A stretch of 39,704 nucleotides of DNA from Mesostigma viride (GCA_009746045.1 RPFO01001573.1:1-39704), one strand, 5' to 3'. Counted from the stretch's first letter, positions 19,800-28,588 are shown. A program made the numbers and translations. Notes: generated by a model not told the origin, from the sequence alone.

Positions 19800-21359
19800 C
19801 ACATGTAGGGGATATCGGACAGCACCAGCGCTGTGTATTTTGTTTACTCATGTCGTGTGCTCAACCAGCCATCCTTTATTTCCCTATGATGCATGTTTGC
19901 GGAATTCTGGCAACCTGCCATGTGGCACATGGCCAAACTCCTCAATGTCAGGGGTGCGAGGGGTTGTTTGTCAAGAGGATAGACACACGCACATGCTCAA
20001 CAACTCTTGCTCCAATGCCACTGCCACTAACCCAGAAACTCGGGCACAACCACGCACGATCGCTAAGCTGCTAGCCAGAATCGCAGTCCTCGCCAAAGTG
20101 AGGGATGGGGCACCAGCTAGTTAGGCAGTCTGGTGGCTGAGGACGAGCAGGAGTTGAATGACATTTCTGAAGCAAGTAGTCACGGATGGCTTGGAGAAAC
20201 ATGGTGAAGCATGCAAGGGCGTGCATCTCATGCTGACAAGGGCCAGAGCAAGAGCATGAGCACAAGGCACGTGCCTGTGAAGAGGCCATTGGCCTTGCAC
20301 TATCTGTTGAAGACAACTGCGGTATGGTGGCCAAGCGGCTCACCGGGGTTGTGCAGTGGCTTCTTCATGCTAGGTATGATGGCGGCCAAGTGCAGTCCTT
20401 TGGTGGCACATTTCAAGCCGGCAACCTCGAGGTAGCAACTGAGCAGTGTATGAGCTGTCTGGCTATGCACCACAGCGCTGGCTGAGGAGATCTAGTCCAA
20501 CTTGGAAGCTGCATCGCCAGCAACGTGAACCCCTATAACAGAGACAGGGACATGGGGACATCCATGGTGATGCAGAGGACCATGTGTGGCAACCTTAGTC
20601 AGGCGGGCCGGTTGCCAAGGGATGTGCTGCTACCGAATCAAGGCGCACAAAACACATCGCAGCCATGCCGACCGCCAAGATGCCTGGCATGATTAGATTA
20701 CTACATTGCCAAGCTGAGTTTGCGACTACCGTGCATGCTGTGGGTTTGAACTGATCATGCTAGCGAACGTGACAGCTGGCAGTTCTTATCAAAGAGACAA
20801 CCAGCGCAGGCCAGAAATCGGGAGAATCCGGACCATGGTAGCTCGAGCCTGCCGTTATCTTTTCCGCGTTTTCGAGTCGTTCAGGATGATGAAGATGAAT
20901 GGTGATGGAAATGTGTATCCTTGTGCATTGAAATTATGGCTGGCTTACGTGTGGAGCGACTAGATGACCTAGACGGTGGGGCCGGAAACAGCATGCTTGA
21001 TCAGGGCGTGTGTTTCTAGCCTAGCTGGCCGGGAGTGTCTAGTGGTGAGCACCATTGCTGCGATCGCTCTCCCACCATTTACGAGGAAATACCCGCAAAT
21101 GGAAAACCACTGAAAAGGTCTAGCTAGTTCTTATGTCTAGTTCTTATGTCTAACAAGCCCCTACTTGAAAATTGCCTGAGCATGGCCACATGCACATATA
21201 TACAGCCATGTCTAGCCACTGTTCATATTCATATATCTTTGTCTATGTGTCACAAAAGTTGTGTTATATTATCTGTGCAAGGTCTGAACAGTTAGCAACA
21301 CAGTTGGTGGGAGTTGGCCATACCGTTACAAAAGAACTTTGTCATCCAAGGTTGAGTGA
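19800..21359. other. Unassigned region with a possible decayed coding remnant
   Basis: No intact gene. One plus frame at about 20240-20481 runs about 75 codons with a protein-like composition (EEAIGLALSVEDNCGMVAKR and onward) between stops. The stretch at about 20130-20210 looks similar in another frame. I recognise no family, and the remainder to 21359 shows nothing. Confidence 0.25.
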
Positions 21360-21930
21360 TTAGCTGGAAACTGGCAGGTGTTGCATGGACCAGTGAACCC
21401 AATGACACTTGATGGACCTGAATTAAGTTTTGTGCAATGTCTGAAATGATGATGATTAACATGCGCGCTTGTTTTCAGCCTCAACTGAGCACACCTGGCA
21501 TGGGAAACTGCACTTGGAAATGTGGCGGAAATGCAAAAATCGCACATTTTTTCTCACATTTGGTAGCGAGCTGTCAATGAATGAAGTACAACGGACCTGA
21601 ATTTTTGTGCAATGTCTACAATAATGATATTTAATATGCTTGCAAGTTTCCAGCCCCAACTGAGCACATCTTGTATGAAAACTGTCATGAAATGTGTCTA
21701 AAAAACGCGAAAAACGCACATTTTTGCTAGCATTTGGTGGCATTTTGTTACCAAATACAGTACGATGGACCTGATTTTTTGTGCCATGTCTACATTTATG
21801 ATGTGCAATGTGATTGCAAATTTCCAGCCTCGACTGAACACACCTTCTATGGAAACTGCAATGAGATGTGGTGAAACAGTGCGTTTTTGCTAGCATTTGG
21901 TGGCAGTTTGTCACCAAATGAGGTCAGATG
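21360..21930. repeat. Second satellite, period about 175-180 bp
   Basis: Three diverged units are marked by GGACCTGA(A)TT at about 21413, 21593 and 21768, by CCAGCC(C/T)CAACTGAGCACA-type strings, and by GCTAGCATTTGGTGGC. The period is close to that of the 184-bp array, and both carry a TGCTAGCA string, so the two may be distantly related. Confidence 0.7.
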
Positions 21931-22219
21931 ACCATGGGACCTGGTGCACAGTTGGTAGACATGAGCATTAGCCTACCTGCAAATAGCCAGGCCAGGAGCT
22001 CTTTATTTGCATACTAAGTGGTATTTGTTTATATTAAAATCTGGAAAGTTGCTAAAAATAGACATGCCAAAAATAGACCAACCGATGTCGGAAAATTCTG
22101 GAAAGTCAAATTCCTTCTACTGGTGTCCTGGACATGCTGCCTACCAATATCTAGCATGTTTGGACTCAATTTGCTCCATGTAGGGCTTATAAGGGCATTT
22201 TTTGGCACTTTCATACCGT

Positions 22220-23130
22220 TGTGGAGGTGGCACGGTGGCACGGTGGCATGGTGGCTCCATGGATAACAATTGCATGTGCAAAGGTGTGTTCTGATCAGGC
22301 ACTCCGCAAAGGTGAAAACCATTTGCGTTCAGTGCCGGGCCGCGGAAAACGCGGAAAAACGGAAAGGTGTGTGTTTATATGCAATTTGAGGTGCAACGGT
22401 GCAACGGTGCAACGGTGCCACGGTGCCACGGTGGCACGGTGGCACGGTGGCACGGTGGCACGATGCCACGATGCAACGGTGTCATGAGCATGTCTAGGTA
22501 ACCCTTGCATGACCCAAATGTTACCCTTGATAAATCCCAATGGATAACCATTGTATGTGCAAATATGTGTACGTGTTTATATGCAACTTTTGAGGTGGCA
22601 CAGTGGCACGGTGGCACGCTGGCACGATGCCACGGTGCCATGGTGTCATGAGCATCTAGGTAACCCTTGCATGACCCATCCACCTACATAAAACCCATGG
22701 ATAACAATTGCATGTGCTTAAAGGTGTGTGTTTATATGCAATTTGAGGTGCAACGGTGCAACGGTGCAACGGTGCAACGGTGCCACGGTGCCACGGTGGC
22801 ACGTGGCACGATGCCACGATGCAACGGTGTCATGAGCATGTCTAGGTAACCCTTGCATGACCCATTACCCTTGATAAATCCCAATGGATAACCATTGTAT
22901 GTGCAAAGGTGTGTGTTTATATGCAATTTGAGGTGCAACGGTGCAACGGTGCAACGGTGCAACGGCGCCACGGTGGCACGGTGTCATGAGCATCTAGGTA
23001 ACCCTTGCATGACCCATCCACCTACATAAATCCCATGGATAACAATTGCATGTGCAAAGGTGTGTGCATATATGCAATTTGAGGTGCAACGGTGCAACGG
23101 TGCAACGGTGCAACGGTGCCACGGCCGCCG
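22220..23130. repeat. Right-side subterminal repeat array with CAACGGTG minisatellite
   Basis: Five units of about 150-280 bases each open with GGATAAC(A/C)ATTG(C/T)ATGTGC and continue with TTTATATGCAA(T/C)TT. Next comes a run of GGTGCAACGGTGCAAC grading into GGTGCCACGGTGGCAC, then TGTCATGAGCAT and GGTAACCCTTGCATGACCC. Units start near 22262, 22544, 22701, 22887 and 23038. The decamer orientation is opposite to the left end. Confidence 0.8.
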
Positions 23131-23244
23131 CCGAACTTTTTTTTCCTCAAAGACTTTAGTTGAAACTTTAAATGCATGAAAATGCAACTTTCAAAACTGA
23201 AGTACAATTTGAAAAATGTAGTACAATTCCAGGTGTGCATGGGG

Positions 23245-23495
23245 TAGGACAGGAATTCACTTTAGACAGTACCTTTAACGGAAACCCGGAATACGTCATT
23301 GACAGGACTCGAGGACTGCGGGCGATGGACGAACAAACTCGGCGCGACATGTTCAACGCCATGCACGACCTGGCCGCGGACCGCAGGGATGTCCGTCGCG
23401 CGGCCGGTATGGAATGGCCGGGAGGGCCCCGAATTGACGAGCACATAGCATCCGACTTGTATCAAAACGACATCGTGAACACCCCACCAATGTGA
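23245..23495 (+). pseudogene. F-box-like viral gene, 3' part
   Basis: The frame in phase with 12987-13836 resumes at the right edge of the TIR element and encodes about 83 residues to the TGA at 23495. The first residues read GQEFTLDSTFNGNPEYVIDR, followed by a charged helical stretch and NDIVNTPPM at the end. The frame extends upstream to 23172, but that portion is element terminus. No conserved domain is recognised in this half. Confidence 0.65.
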
Positions 23496-23656
23496 ATTTT
23501 CACTGTCAAGGAAGCTTCCGAATCCCTCTCACGGCTCGAGAAATGCGTTCGGAAGCGACCACCACCCGTGGTCTCTGAAAATTTCCCTGAGCCAGGCGGC
23601 GAGACACACCTGTCACGGATCGACAAGGGGTAATCAAGATCATCCAGCTCTTCGCG
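23496..23656 (+). pseudogene. Decayed partial duplicate of the following gene
   Basis: Short stretches match the 307-residue gene downstream. One encodes a SxSRL segment, then an NFPEPG..ETHLSR..DKG segment corresponding to KFPGPGQRDTPVTDRQG, then after a one-base shift VIKIIQL. The nucleotide match is strongest at 23627-23652 (ATCAAGATCATCCAGCTCTT). Stops and shifts show it is not functional. It directly follows the 3' end of the split gene. Confidence 0.55.
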
Positions 23657-23711
23657 TTTATTTTGAGTATTCTAATTTCTGTGTATCAATTCATAAGAAC
23701 ACTTGCTTAAC

Positions 23712-24635
23712 ATGTCTCAAATTGTCGTTCAGTATTTACAGCCTGTCCATGCACTTCCGGATGGCGACCAGGATCCTTTTGCCAACAAGATCCGCGTGAC
23801 GCCGGATGGAAAGATTTCAGTTATCGACGTCATCAAACATGTTTTGTTCACCCAGGAGGATGGTACACTCACAAAAAATGCTGGCATTCACGCCAACACC
23901 GCCTTTTCACGGTTAAGGGAGGAGCATCGAGAGGTTTACTCTGTTTGTGTACACCTCAAATTCCCCGGTCCAGGGCAGCGAGACACGCCCGTCACCGACC
24001 GACAAGGTGTCATCAAGATCATCCAGCTCTTGCCCGGTAAGAAGGCCGCCACCTTCCGCCACTCCATGGCGGTGCTGCTGGAGAAGTACCTGGACGCGGA
24101 CCCGGGGCTCATCCAGGACCTGCACGAGAGGTATCGCGAGAAGACCGGCGAGGAGTTCACGCCTCTGCCCCGCCAGCAAGTCACAGAGGCCCCTCGCATC
24201 AAGGCCTGCGAGAAGACGAAACTGGACATGCGCGCCATCAAGGACAGCAGCTCCCAGCCCGTCCCGGCTCGATTGTACGCCATCGTTAACAATAACGCCA
24301 ACAAACTGGCGACGGGGTACGAGTACACCGCCGACTACAGGAGGGACCAGGGGCTCACGAAGAAGAGCCAGGCAACCCGCGACACGTTCACGGACGGGAT
24401 GTGTTCCTTGACCGAATTCTTCCACCAGCGACACCTGTCCATGGTGTCGAAGGGGGGCGACCCGGAGAAGGCGGCCATGGACATCGTAGAGGCCCTGACG
24501 CCGGGTCTCAAGAAGCTGGGTCACTACGAGGAGGCGCGCGAGTACCGCGGACCGGAGTTCGCCGCCAAGAACAAGCGCCTTATGCTGTCGAACCAGGCAT
24601 GGAACAGGGATGCCAGAATTAAGTTGGCCGCTTGA
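23712..24635 (+). CDS. Conserved protein with FPGxGQR/LLPG domain, function unknown
   Basis: 307 residues from the ATG at 23712. Residues about 30-140 form a compact domain: GKISVIDVIKHVLF, SRLREEHREVYSVC, KFPGPGQRDTPVTD, then IIQLLPGKKAATFRHSMAVLLEKYLDAD. From memory, similar FPGRGQR...TPV...LLPG...R...LL.RYLGGD patterns occur in predicted proteins of algae and large DNA viruses, but I cannot name the family with certainty. The shape (a small alpha/beta unit followed by a helical region) would suit a BRO-like DNA-binding protein, which is speculation. The C-terminal half is basic and helical. A decayed copy of the domain lies just upstream. Confidence 0.55.
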   Translation: MSQIVVQYLQPVHALPDGDQDPFANKIRVTPDGKISVIDVIKHVLFTQEDGTLTKNAGIHANTAFSRLREEHREVYSVCVHLKFPGPGQRDTPVTDRQGVIKIIQLLPGKKAATFRHSMAVLLEKYLDADPGLIQDLHERYREKTGEEFTPLPRQQVTEAPRIKACEKTKLDMRAIKDSSSQPVPARLYAIVNNNANKLATGYEYTADYRRDQGLTKKSQATRDTFTDGMCSLTEFFHQRHLSMVSKGGDPEKAAMDIVEALTPGLKKLGHYEEAREYRGPEFAAKNKRLMLSNQAWNRDARIKLAA

Positions 24636-24709
24636 AGTCGTCCAAAACCTGACCGGACAACTTTGCACAGAACCCGGGCCATCCAATTCTTTTGTCCTCC
24701 TACATGTAA

Positions 24710-25954
24710 ATGAGCATCGAAGCACGACACGCGCTCCTGTTGCTGGTGACCGACAAGATAAACGAGTCACTGTCGCCCTTTGGGGATAGCTCCAATCTTC
24801 CCCAGCTTCTACTCTTGTGGAAATGGTTGAGACGGTCGATGGGCCTGGGTGTGTCCAGGGGGGGCGAGGGGGAGAGAGAAGAGGGCGAAGACCCGATGGT
24901 CGCCGCCTCCTCGACGCCCTCTCTCGCATCTTCGGACGCCGCGGATGACATCGATGAGGCCGACGCGATGAGGGTCGTACACCCCGCTCTGGCCGGTTTG
25001 GGCGCCGCCGGGTTAGTCACCGGGTTAGTCGCCGGATTGACCGCCGCATTAGGTAGAGGGACCTCCGAAGAGGGACATGGCGGTGGAGGCGGTGGTGGCT
25101 CCGAAGAGGGACAGGGCGGGGGAGGCAGTGGTGGCTCCGAAGAGGGACAGGGCGGTGGAGGCGGTGGTGGCTCCGGAGAGGGACAGGGCGGTGGAGGCGG
25201 TGGTGGCTCCGAAGAGGGACAGGGCGGTGGAGGCGGTCAACAACACGGGCCCGTGACCGGTAACGAAGGGTCCAGAAACTCCACATCTGGTACGGGGGAA
25301 CAACAACAAGGGTCCGTTAACGATGGCGGAGGGTCCAGACAAGCACGGAAGGATCGCGACGTGGAGAGGCCAGACGTGGAGGTGACGGAAGGGGAACACG
25401 ACGACGATGAAGAGGATACGCGCGAGGCGGAAGAATGGTTGCGGCGACAGGAGGAATGGGCTCGCTCACGGAACACAACATCCAGCCAGGCGACTGGACC
25501 CAAGAAGGCCACGCTTTCCGGTGGCGCCCACGGAGGCGCAAACTCTACAGCAACAGGAGGACAGCAACAGCAGGGGTCCGTGAACAATGGCGACTCGGGA
25601 GGACAGCAACAACAAGGGTCCGTGAACGATGTCGGGGGGTCCAGCAACTCGACCTCGGGACAACAACCAAAGACCGATGGGTGGACTTCCTCTGCTTCCC
25701 GCACCGCGAAGAACCCGTTTGACGTGTTAAGAAAATTGTGGAAAGCACTAAATGGCGGCCAGACCTCCGCACAAGGTGTTGGGGGGGGGTACCCGTTTGC
25801 CACTAACGGGACTTTCACCGATCCGCACTTAGCACACGAGCAGCAGATGGGGGGTTATCAACCGTCTGGGGGGAACACGGGATTCGGTCAATCGGTCTAT
25901 AGGCAGGGCAATACTACTGGATCGGGATTTGGCAATTGGACCATGATTGGGTAA
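24710..25954 (+). CDS. Gly-rich repeat protein with one membrane segment
   Basis: 414 residues. A hydrophobic segment at about 92-113 (ALAGLGAAGLVTGLVAGLTAAL) follows an N-terminal helical region and an acidic Ser/Ala linker. Then come five 12-residue repeats of the type SEEGQGGGGGGG (residues about 119-180). An Asn/Gln/Ser-rich region with three QQQGSVN(D/N) motifs follows, with an acidic patch (EHDDDEEDTREAEEW) and a Gly/Asn-rich tail. No family is recognised. A virion or membrane-anchored surface protein with a flexible linker is plausible. It faces the minus-strand bZIP-like gene, 52 bases away, end to end. Confidence 0.5.
   Translation: MSIEARHALLLLVTDKINESLSPFGDSSNLPQLLLLWKWLRRSMGLGVSRGGEGEREEGEDPMVAASSTPSLASSDAADDIDEADAMRVVHPALAGLGAAGLVTGLVAGLTAALGRGTSEEGHGGGGGGGSEEGQGGGGSGGSEEGQGGGGGGGSGEGQGGGGGGGSEEGQGGGGGQQHGPVTGNEGSRNSTSGTGEQQQGSVNDGGGSRQARKDRDVERPDVEVTEGEHDDDEEDTREAEEWLRRQEEWARSRNTTSSQATGPKKATLSGGAHGGANSTATGGQQQQGSVNNGDSGGQQQQGSVNDVGGSSNSTSGQQPKTDGWTSSASRTAKNPFDVLRKLWKALNGGQTSAQGVGGGYPFATNGTFTDPHLAHEQQMGGYQPSGGNTGFGQSVYRQGNTTGSGFGNWTMIG
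25067..25246. repeat. 36-bp coding repeat, five copies
   Basis: GAAGAGGGACA(T/G)GGCGG-type units recur at 25067, 25103, 25139, 25175 and 25211, exactly 36 bases apart, encoding the Gly-rich 12-residue repeats. Near-identity between units suggests recent expansion and that copy number may vary. Confidence 0.85.
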
Positions 25955-26006
25955 AGATGCTTTATTCATTTCAAATAATAATAGACGTTTATTTATCACG
26001 CGCGAC

Positions 26007-26471
26007 TCAGTGGCGCACGGACAGGAGGAACGAGGTGGGCAAGTCCATCTTGCACCTCTTCCTCTCCGACTCGAGCCCGCATCGGGCGTTCGCGAGTTCG
26101 GTTTCGGCTTTCTCGAGCCGCTCCTTGAGCGACGCGGACAGCTTCTTCTCGGCCTCGAGGGCCGACTTGAGGGCCTCGTTTTCCTTGTCGATTTTGGCCC
26201 TGGCGCGACTGGCGCGCTTCCTCGCGGCGTCCTTCTCCCGCTTGCATTTTTTCTTCCAGTCCGCGAGGTTGCCCTTGACCTCCTCCATCTGCTTCTGGAT
26301 GTGGGACTGGAAAACCTGAAGTTCGGCGACTTGGGCGGGGGTCGGAACCACGACCACGGGCCTCTGTTTGATCTCGGCGCTGGAAACGGGCGCGGACGAG
26401 GCGGAGTCGTCCGACGAGGACGAGGAGCAGTCCGACGAGGAGGAGGACAGGCTGGAAGACACGGCGGCCAT
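26007..26471 (-). CDS. bZIP-like protein
   Basis: 154 residues. The N-terminal 30 are Ser/Asp-rich. Residues about 70-95 form a basic region (WKKKCKREKDAARKRASRAR) joined without a gap to a long charged coiled coil (about 90-140) with Leu at several heptad positions. The ARKRASRAR string resembles the bZIP DNA-contact region, but the usual invariant Asn is not in its standard place, so DNA binding is likely rather than certain. It may be a virus-encoded transcription regulator or a simple coiled-coil protein. AGGATAAAAGG lies upstream at about 26555, and 29-base direct repeats lie further upstream. Confidence 0.55.
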   Translation of the reverse strand: MAAVSSSLSSSSSDCSSSSSDDSASSAPVSSAEIKQRPVVVVPTPAQVAELQVFQSHIQKQMEEVKGNLADWKKKCKREKDAARKRASRARAKIDKENEALKSALEAEKKLSASLKERLEKAETELANARCGLESERKRCKMDLPTSFLLSVRH

Positions 26472-26610
26472 GATGCGGCGGCTGGGGTTGCTGTTTTGTC
26501 CTGTGGCTGGTGGTGAGATGAGAGTGAGGCGAGAAGGGGGGCCTGCGGCCTTTTATCCTTCTCCAGCCTTGCCACACGGTTACAATAATGGCTCCATCCT
26601 GTAAACTGTG

Positions 26611-26689
26611 GCGGTTACAAAAAGTGTTCCGACTTGGCAGTGGTTAGGAAAAGAGTCCTGACTTGGCAGCGGTTACAAAAAGTGTCCTG
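26611..26689. repeat. 29-bp direct repeats upstream of the bZIP-like gene
   Basis: Units start at 26611, 26640 and 26669 (the last partial), each of the form G(C/T)GGTTA..AAAAG(T/A)GT(C)C..GACTTGGCA. They occupy the spacer between the bZIP-like start and the end of the next minus gene, so they could be operator-like sites for one of these genes. Confidence 0.7.
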
Positions 26690-26705
26690 TGCAACTCGTC
26701 GTCAG

Positions 26706-27122
26706 TTACGCCTGGAACACGGCCAGCGGGGTGGCGGGGTTCGCCGAGCCGTTGACAAACCGGAACACCTCCAGCGCGTCCCCGTTGGCCACTAGTCGGA
26801 ACTTGGTGGTGCCCGTCCCGATCTCCACCATGGATGTGGAGGGGGCGCCGCCGACGCCCCCGGAGATCCCTACCGTGCCCGTCGCGTTGACCCCTATCTC
26901 CACCCCCGTGGCGCTCCTCAGCTTGACGGCGTTGGAGGAGAACGAGAGCTTGGTGGACTCCGCCCCCGAGATCGGCTGGTACACGAGGGAGGCCTCGTCG
27001 CCGGTCTGTTTGAGCACTATGCTGCCTGTCTGCGAGTTGTCCTCCGAGACGGTGGTTAATTTTTTGGTCTGGATGTTTTTGAAGAAGAGGGTCCCGGTCG
27101 CGTCGAAGCGGTTGGGAGGCAT
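26706..27122 (-). CDS. Small beta-rich fibre/appendage-like protein
   Basis: 138 residues from the ATG at 27122. An upstream in-frame codon at 27140 was rejected because the TATA-like element would lie inside the gene. The sequence is Ser/Thr/Gly-rich with alternating hydrophobic strands (GSIVLKQTG, STKLSFSSNAVKLRS, MVEIGTGTTKFRLVANGDALEVFRF) and resembles the shaft parts of phage and giant-virus fibres. No transmembrane or signal segment. A structural partner of the large fibre proteins is inferred. Confidence 0.5.
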   Translation of the reverse strand: MPPNRFDATGTLFFKNIQTKKLTTVSEDNSQTGSIVLKQTGDEASLVYQPISGAESTKLSFSSNAVKLRSATGVEIGVNATGTVGISGGVGGAPSTSMVEIGTGTTKFRLVANGDALEVFRFVNGSANPATPLAVFQA

Positions 27123-27130
27123 GCTTGCGG

Positions 27131-27138
27131 TATATATC
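27131..27138 (-). promoter_or_regulatory. TATA-like element before the small fibre-like gene
   Basis: GATATATA on the minus strand ends 8 bases before the ATG at 27122. Spacing and form match the elements before the genes starting at 637 and 27574. Confidence 0.4.
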
Positions 27139-27151
27139 ACTGTGATATTCT

Positions 27152-27574
27152 TTACACGGCGGCCTTGACGCCCTCCGCGATGGCCGCGGTGACCACCGCT
27201 GTCTTCCCGCGCTTCGAGAGGTACACGTACGCGAGGACGGCGGCTATCCCCACCCCGGCCACGAGGAAGATCATGCCGTTGTTCCTGGACTCCTGTTTGG
27301 CGATCTCCCTCATCCTGCCCTCGAACGCCGCCTGCTGCCTGGCCACCCTGGCGGCGTGCTCGATCTGCGCTGAGCGTCTCTGCGCGACCCCGGGCGGCGG
27401 GGGCATGGGACTCTCTATGTGGATGGGCTCGCGCTCGTACTCGGACGCCGGCGGGCGCGAGGGGCCGCCGGAGGACGGTCCGGCGGGCCCGGAGGCCTGC
27501 GCGGACGACTCCTCCTCCTCCGCGGTGGGGGAGAACGTGAAGGCCTTTCCTAGAGGCGCACCGATGGACGACAT
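27152..27574 (-). CDS. Small single-span membrane protein
   Basis: 140 residues. The N-terminal half is Pro/Ser/Gly/Glu-rich and probably disordered. Residues about 68-98 are a charged helix (RRSAQIEHAARVARQQAAFEGRMREIAKQE). Residues about 100-118 are a transmembrane segment (GMIFLVAGVGIAAVLAYVYL) followed by basic residues (SKRGK), so the long N-terminal part likely faces away from the basic side. Small proteins of this shape are common inner-membrane virion components in giant viruses; that assignment is inference. A TATAATATAG tract lies just before the ATG. Confidence 0.55.
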   Translation of the reverse strand: MSSIGAPLGKAFTFSPTAEEEESSAQASGPAGPSSGGPSRPPASEYEREPIHIESPMPPPPGVAQRRSAQIEHAARVARQQAAFEGRMREIAKQESRNNGMIFLVAGVGIAAVLAYVYLSKRGKTAVVTAAIAEGVKAAV

Positions 27575-27577
27575 GAT

Positions 27578-27589
27578 GCTATATTATAG
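27578..27589 (-). promoter_or_regulatory. TATA-like element before the single-span membrane protein gene
   Basis: CTATAATATAGC on the minus strand ends 3-4 bases before the ATG at 27574, implying a very short 5' leader. Confidence 0.4.
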
Positions 27590-27682
27590 ACAAGGAAATT
27601 GCGCGCGTCGGGAACGCACGCGTCTTTACTTCCTCATGATGGTACTGTCAAACGCCCTTCCGACGCTCCTGAGAAAAAAAAA

Positions 27683-28317
27683 TCACTCGTCGAGGTAGTC
27701 CTCCACCAGGTCGGCGGTGGTCAGGAGCCGCTTGGCCACCACCTCGGGCTTCTTGACGGCCAGGATCGGGGAGAGCACGTTCTTGAACACGCGCTCGAGG
27801 TACTTCTCGATGTAGTGGCTGTCCGGCTTGACCGGGAACTCCTCCGACGTCACCCACTGGGCGAGGACGCGCAGGAACTTGGCGATGGCCTTGATCTCCC
27901 CGCTCTCGATGCACGGGTACACGGTGGAGGCGAAGTACTTGTCGAAGGCCTCCCGGTTCTGACACGTGAGTATGACGGGGAGTACGCGCTCGACGACCCT
28001 GAGCCCCTTCCTCCCGTGGTCGCTGATGGACTCCTCGGCGTTCTTCCAGCCGTCCAGGACGGCCGTGATGACCTTCTCCATGTCCGGGGGCAGCCCCTTC
28101 TGGTTTCGGATGTGCATGAGACACACGACCTCCACGTCGCTGACGGTGCCCTCCAGCTTCTCGGACTCCAGCACCCCGCCAAACGCACGACGATCGTCTT
28201 CAAGATGGTCTTGCACTCCTCCGCCCCCTCCCCGATCATGGCCTGCACCGTCTGGATCATGGTGTGGGGGAACGCCCACTTGTGCATGGTGCCGCGGATG
28301 CGAACCTTCACCTCCAT
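27683..28317 (-). CDS. Unidentified helical protein (one apparent frameshift)
   Basis: The ATG at 28317 opens a frame (MEVKVRIRGTMHKWAFPH) that changes to another near 28174-28177. Adding one G to that G4 run joins them into about 211 residues with no other defect. The product is almost entirely helical, with many Val/Leu/Lys heptads, and ends in an acidic tail (DLVEDYLDE). I recognise no family, but neighbouring genes are giant-virus-type. A run of nine T on the coding strand follows the stop directly, which could serve as a transcription end signal. Confidence 0.5.
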
Positions 28318-28381
28318 GGCGACCTCTGGTGATACTACCCTTAGCGCGGATAAATGCCGATCCTGAAACGCGCACGGTCGC

Positions 28382-28588
28382 CTACTTAGGCAGAACCGGC
28401 ACCAGCACCAGGTGGTATATCGCGAGCCCTATCACGATCAGAATGAGCGGCAAAAACGCCTTGTACCCCCGGTTATCCTTGGACGGGTTGGCGTGCGCCC
28501 ACCACAGCTGGGAGGGGAGGGTCGCGACGATCGCCTTGACGACGTCCCTTACCAGTTCGGGGGTGATAAAGCGCGACAGTAGTGCCAT
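28382..28588 (-). CDS. Small C-terminally anchored membrane protein
   Basis: 68 residues from the ATG at 28588. An amphipathic helix (FITPELVRDVVKAIVATLP) comes first, then a polar linker with WWAHANPSKDN, then a transmembrane segment (FLPLILIVIGLAIYHLVLVPVL) near the C-terminus. This is the arrangement of tail-anchored proteins. It is intact and lies in a run of small viral genes. No family is recognised. Confidence 0.5.
   Translation of the reverse strand: MALLSRFITPELVRDVVKAIVATLPSQLWWAHANPSKDNRGYKAFLPLILIVIGLAIYHLVLVPVLPK

Larger units (their letters stand above)
13837..23244. mobile_element. 9.4 kb terminal-inverted-repeat element without visible transposase
   Basis: The left end begins CCCCAGGCACACCTGGA and continues with a TTGTACTACA match. 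The right end, reverse-complemented, begins CCCCATGCACACCTGGA with the same continuation: about 28 bases with two mismatches. TAG follows the right end and precedes the left end, giving a 3-base target duplication, or 7 bases (GGGGTAG) if the outer G/C bases are counted as target. Within lie minisatellites, a satellite with a LINE in it, microsatellites, a fold-back and another satellite. I see no transposase frame, so it would be non-autonomous or have lost its gene. The superfamily is undecided; 3-base duplications occur in PIF/Harbinger, CACTA and Zator elements. Confidence 0.7.

Noticed and set aside
23913-24929. Minus-strand frame of 338 codons
   Set aside because: It is antisense to the 307-residue gene and the start of the Gly-rich gene, with no motifs.
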